Source: Chondrus crispus (Eukaryota; Rhodophyta; Florideophyceae; Gigartinales; Gigartinaceae). Taken from it: a stretch of 64,000 nucleotides of DNA. The stretch is from contig NW_005178533.1 in NCBI RefSeq assembly GCF_000350225.1, positions 1-64,000 of the forward strand, written 5' to 3'. This document shows, one piece after another, positions 62,602 to 64,000 of this stretch. The notes below the pieces were generated by a model. It was not told the origin of the DNA. It made no database searches and saw only the letters and a list, made by a program, of their open reading frames with translations. The translations under genes were made by a program, and so were the position numbers. Every line of letters begins with the position of its first letter. Position 1 is the first letter of the stretch.

Positions 62602-62713
62602 TGACGGACCGCAAGGACAGACTGGCCGCAACACAGTCTGTCATTCGCGGTACTTAGACCCACGAGACGGCAACGACGAGTAAAGACGACCCCATGAGGA
62701 TTAAGATTCATCA
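62602..62713 (+). repeat. 5' LTR of copia element 3
   Basis: About 112 bp, TGACGGACCGCAAGG to GATTCATCA. It is recognisably related to the 98-bp LTR of element 1 read on its coding strand (shared GACCGCA, GGACAGACTG-type and CGACGACGAGTAAA blocks). The start is placed by that alignment; the end is fixed by the primer-binding site. Confidence 0.75.
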
Positions 62714-62752
62714 GGTTATGGCCCGCTTCGCACCACTACGCATTACACCCGA
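62714..62752 (+). promoter_or_regulatory. Half-tRNA-Met type PBS with 12-codon uORF
   Basis: GGTTATGGCCCGCTTCGC follows the LTR end directly and resembles the complement of the anticodon arm of initiator tRNA-Met. The ATG inside it (62718) opens a 12-codon uORF that ends in TGA at 62754-62756. Confidence 0.7.
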
Positions 62753-62957
62753 CTGAAACCAAACTGGATCGCGCTACTCACACTCGCAGCCGTCGAGCAT
62801 TTGCACCTCCCACAGCTGGAAAGGAACGACCAACACACGCCCACGTCGAATCCTCTCTGAATCCTCATCAATCAACATCCCGCTGCACTCCCCTAAACTC
62901 CTTTACATTCCCCCTTCACCCAAGCAATCCACCGTCCCTTCAGTGACCCACACAAAC

Positions 62958-63458
62958 ATGGACCTCAAGGACATCCTCAAGCTCGACCGATCAAACTATG
63001 GACCGTGGCTCCTGGCTATCCGATCGGCAGTCTATACCCAAGAATCAATCGCACACCTCGTAGGCCACCCGCCAGCTCCCGAAGACGAACAGGAACTCAA
63101 AACATACACAAGAGTCAAACACGTCGTCATAGGCAAGATGATCGCCACAATCCCCTCAGATATCATCAACCTGCTCCTCATACCAGACAAACAACCGACC
63201 CCGTATGACATCCTGCAAAAGCTTAAGGCACACTTGGACACCACCAAAGTCAGCGACCATCTCTATCTAAAGCAACTCGCCGAACAATGCCATTTCGCAC
63301 CAGGCCGGACGCTAACAGAATACGTTCAACAACACGAAACCATTCGAGCTCAAATGACCGCCGCACGCATCTCAGACATAGCCAACATGAGCACCACCGT
63401 GGACTATATGATCGAAGGCTTCAAGAAAAACTCAGCCACCGCGGACATCGGCCTATAG
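62958..63458 (+). CDS. gag: Copia Gag of element 3, interrupted
   Basis: ATG at 62958. It begins MDLKDILKLDRSNYGPWLLA and shows the gag core KLKAHLDTTKVSDHLYLKQL, closely matching element 1. It ends at TAG 63456-63458. The same frame continues with LLALQPKDVKEFVHKYNR, so the stop is a lesion or is read through. The length before the stop is 167 codons. Confidence 0.85.
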   Translation: MDLKDILKLDRSNYGPWLLAIRSAVYTQESIAHLVGHPPAPEDEQELKTYTRVKHVVIGKMIATIPSDIINLLLIPDKQPTPYDILQKLKAHLDTTKVSDHLYLKQLAEQCHFAPGRTLTEYVQQHETIRAQMTAARISDIANMSTTVDYMIEGFKKNSATADIGL

Positions 63459-64000
63459 CTATTGGCCCTGCAACCCAAAGACGTCAAAGAATTCGTACAT
63501 AAGTACAACCGCATCGACACATACCGTCAAGCACTCAACCCAAGCAACCTTTGGCCACAGACTGCAGCTGCATCAAACGCATACCATCCCATCCCACGAG
63601 GTCTCCCACGCACTGTCCGCCGACCAGCCCTCCGCCACCCCAACCCCTGCCGACACCACATGGCAAAAGGATTCAGGCACCCACAACACGCGGACATCGA
63701 CTGCCGCGACCCAACCCACCTCCAATACCAGAAAGCAACACCGAAGAGAACCTACGCCAAGGCAAGGGCCATCATGGAACCCAACCCGCAACAGTACAAT
63801 GACCACGATCACCTGTACACAGCATCCGACGACGAAGGCCTATATGCAGAGGAGGGTATGTTCATCTTGGACTCAACAACACACCCCACCCACACCTCCC
63901 GACACCTCCCTTACATGCACCGACTAACCCAACCCACAAAATCAATAACCGCTACTAACCACACCAAGCCATGCACACATGCCGGCACGATACAGACGTA
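63459..64000 (+). pseudogene. Gag C-terminus and protease start of element 3
   Basis: In frame with gag after the TAG and open to the window end. It holds a variant zinc knuckle (CRHHM ... QHADIDC, the same CxxH...HxxxxC pattern as element 1). The protease region reads MFILDSTTHPTHTSRHL, where the family has DSG after the Leu. Replacement of that Gly normally abolishes aspartic-protease activity (family knowledge). Confidence 0.75.

Larger units (their letters stand above)
62602..64000 (+). mobile_element. Ty1/copia retrotransposon, element 3 (5' part, runs off the window)
   Basis: 5' LTR, PBS, leader, gag and the start of protease are in the window; integrase, RT, RNase H and 3' LTR would lie beyond 64000. 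Gag is closest to that of element 1. Lesions seen: TAG in gag at 63456-63458 and a protease site reading LDST instead of LDSG. Confidence 0.88.

Noticed and set aside
1..64000. CRISPR arrays, bacterial operons, riboswitches, rRNA
   Set aside because: None seen. The coding content, LTR and Helitron elements and the GT-AG intron are eukaryotic.

Overview
The window is nuclear DNA from a eukaryote, most likely a florideophyte red alga of the Chondrus type (inference). The evidence is a nucleus-encoded plastid protein whose transit peptide begins Met-Ala-Phe-Val, the style of primary red plastids; compact genes, mostly without introns (one clear GT-AG intron of 113 bp is visible); and a very heavy load of transposable elements. 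No bacterial operons, rRNA, convincing tRNA or CRISPR arrays were seen. A 100-N scaffold gap lies at 61025-61124.

Layout. 1-8.3 kb: AT-rich and gene-poor, with palindromes at 4.7 kb and a probable non-autonomous DNA transposon (4836-5906) packed with TCACAAA motifs. 8.35-12.3 kb: a Ty3/gypsy-type gag-protease remnant without reverse transcriptase, minus strand. 15.8-17.5 kb: a plastid Rieske oxygenase of the pheophorbide a oxygenase family. 17.86-24.49 kb: a complete but decayed Ty3/gypsy element with both LTRs. 26.17-27.89 kb: a Mutator-like element with 426-428 bp terminal inverted repeats, a 9-bp target duplication and an internal coding-like fragment. 27.95-32.1 kb: host genes (a Myb/SANT-like candidate, a small ORF, a CHY zinc-finger protein). 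32.5-37.75 kb: Ty1/copia element 1 (minus). 38.3-39.5 kb: PIF/Harbinger transposase. 39.77-44.54 kb: copia element 2 (plus). 44.7-45.7 kb: a MITE and local duplications. 46.7-47.4 kb: a two-exon C2H2 zinc-finger gene. 49.7-54.9 kb: a decayed Helitron (minus). 55.6-59.5 kb: short repeats, two Sel1-repeat ORFs in opposite orientations, an unknown ORF and an RsmG-like remnant. 60.4-61.8 kb: a broken pogo/DDE_1 transposase around the gap. 62.6-64.0 kb: 5' part of copia element 3.

Most distinctive signal. The two complete copia elements share an odd 3' end. The first 12-16 nt of the LTR occur twice at the 3' LTR only, and an inverted repeat places the polypurine tract and LTR start in a ~30-nt loop. 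The 5' LTR lacks this segment. All three copia elements also carry a primer-binding site resembling the complement of the anticodon arm of initiator tRNA-Met (half-tRNA priming, as in Drosophila copia), so an ATG sits inside the PBS. It is the gag start in element 2 and opens a short uORF in elements 1 and 3. Two host genes (Rieske and CHY) have lost metal-ligand residues, which suggests decay or altered function.
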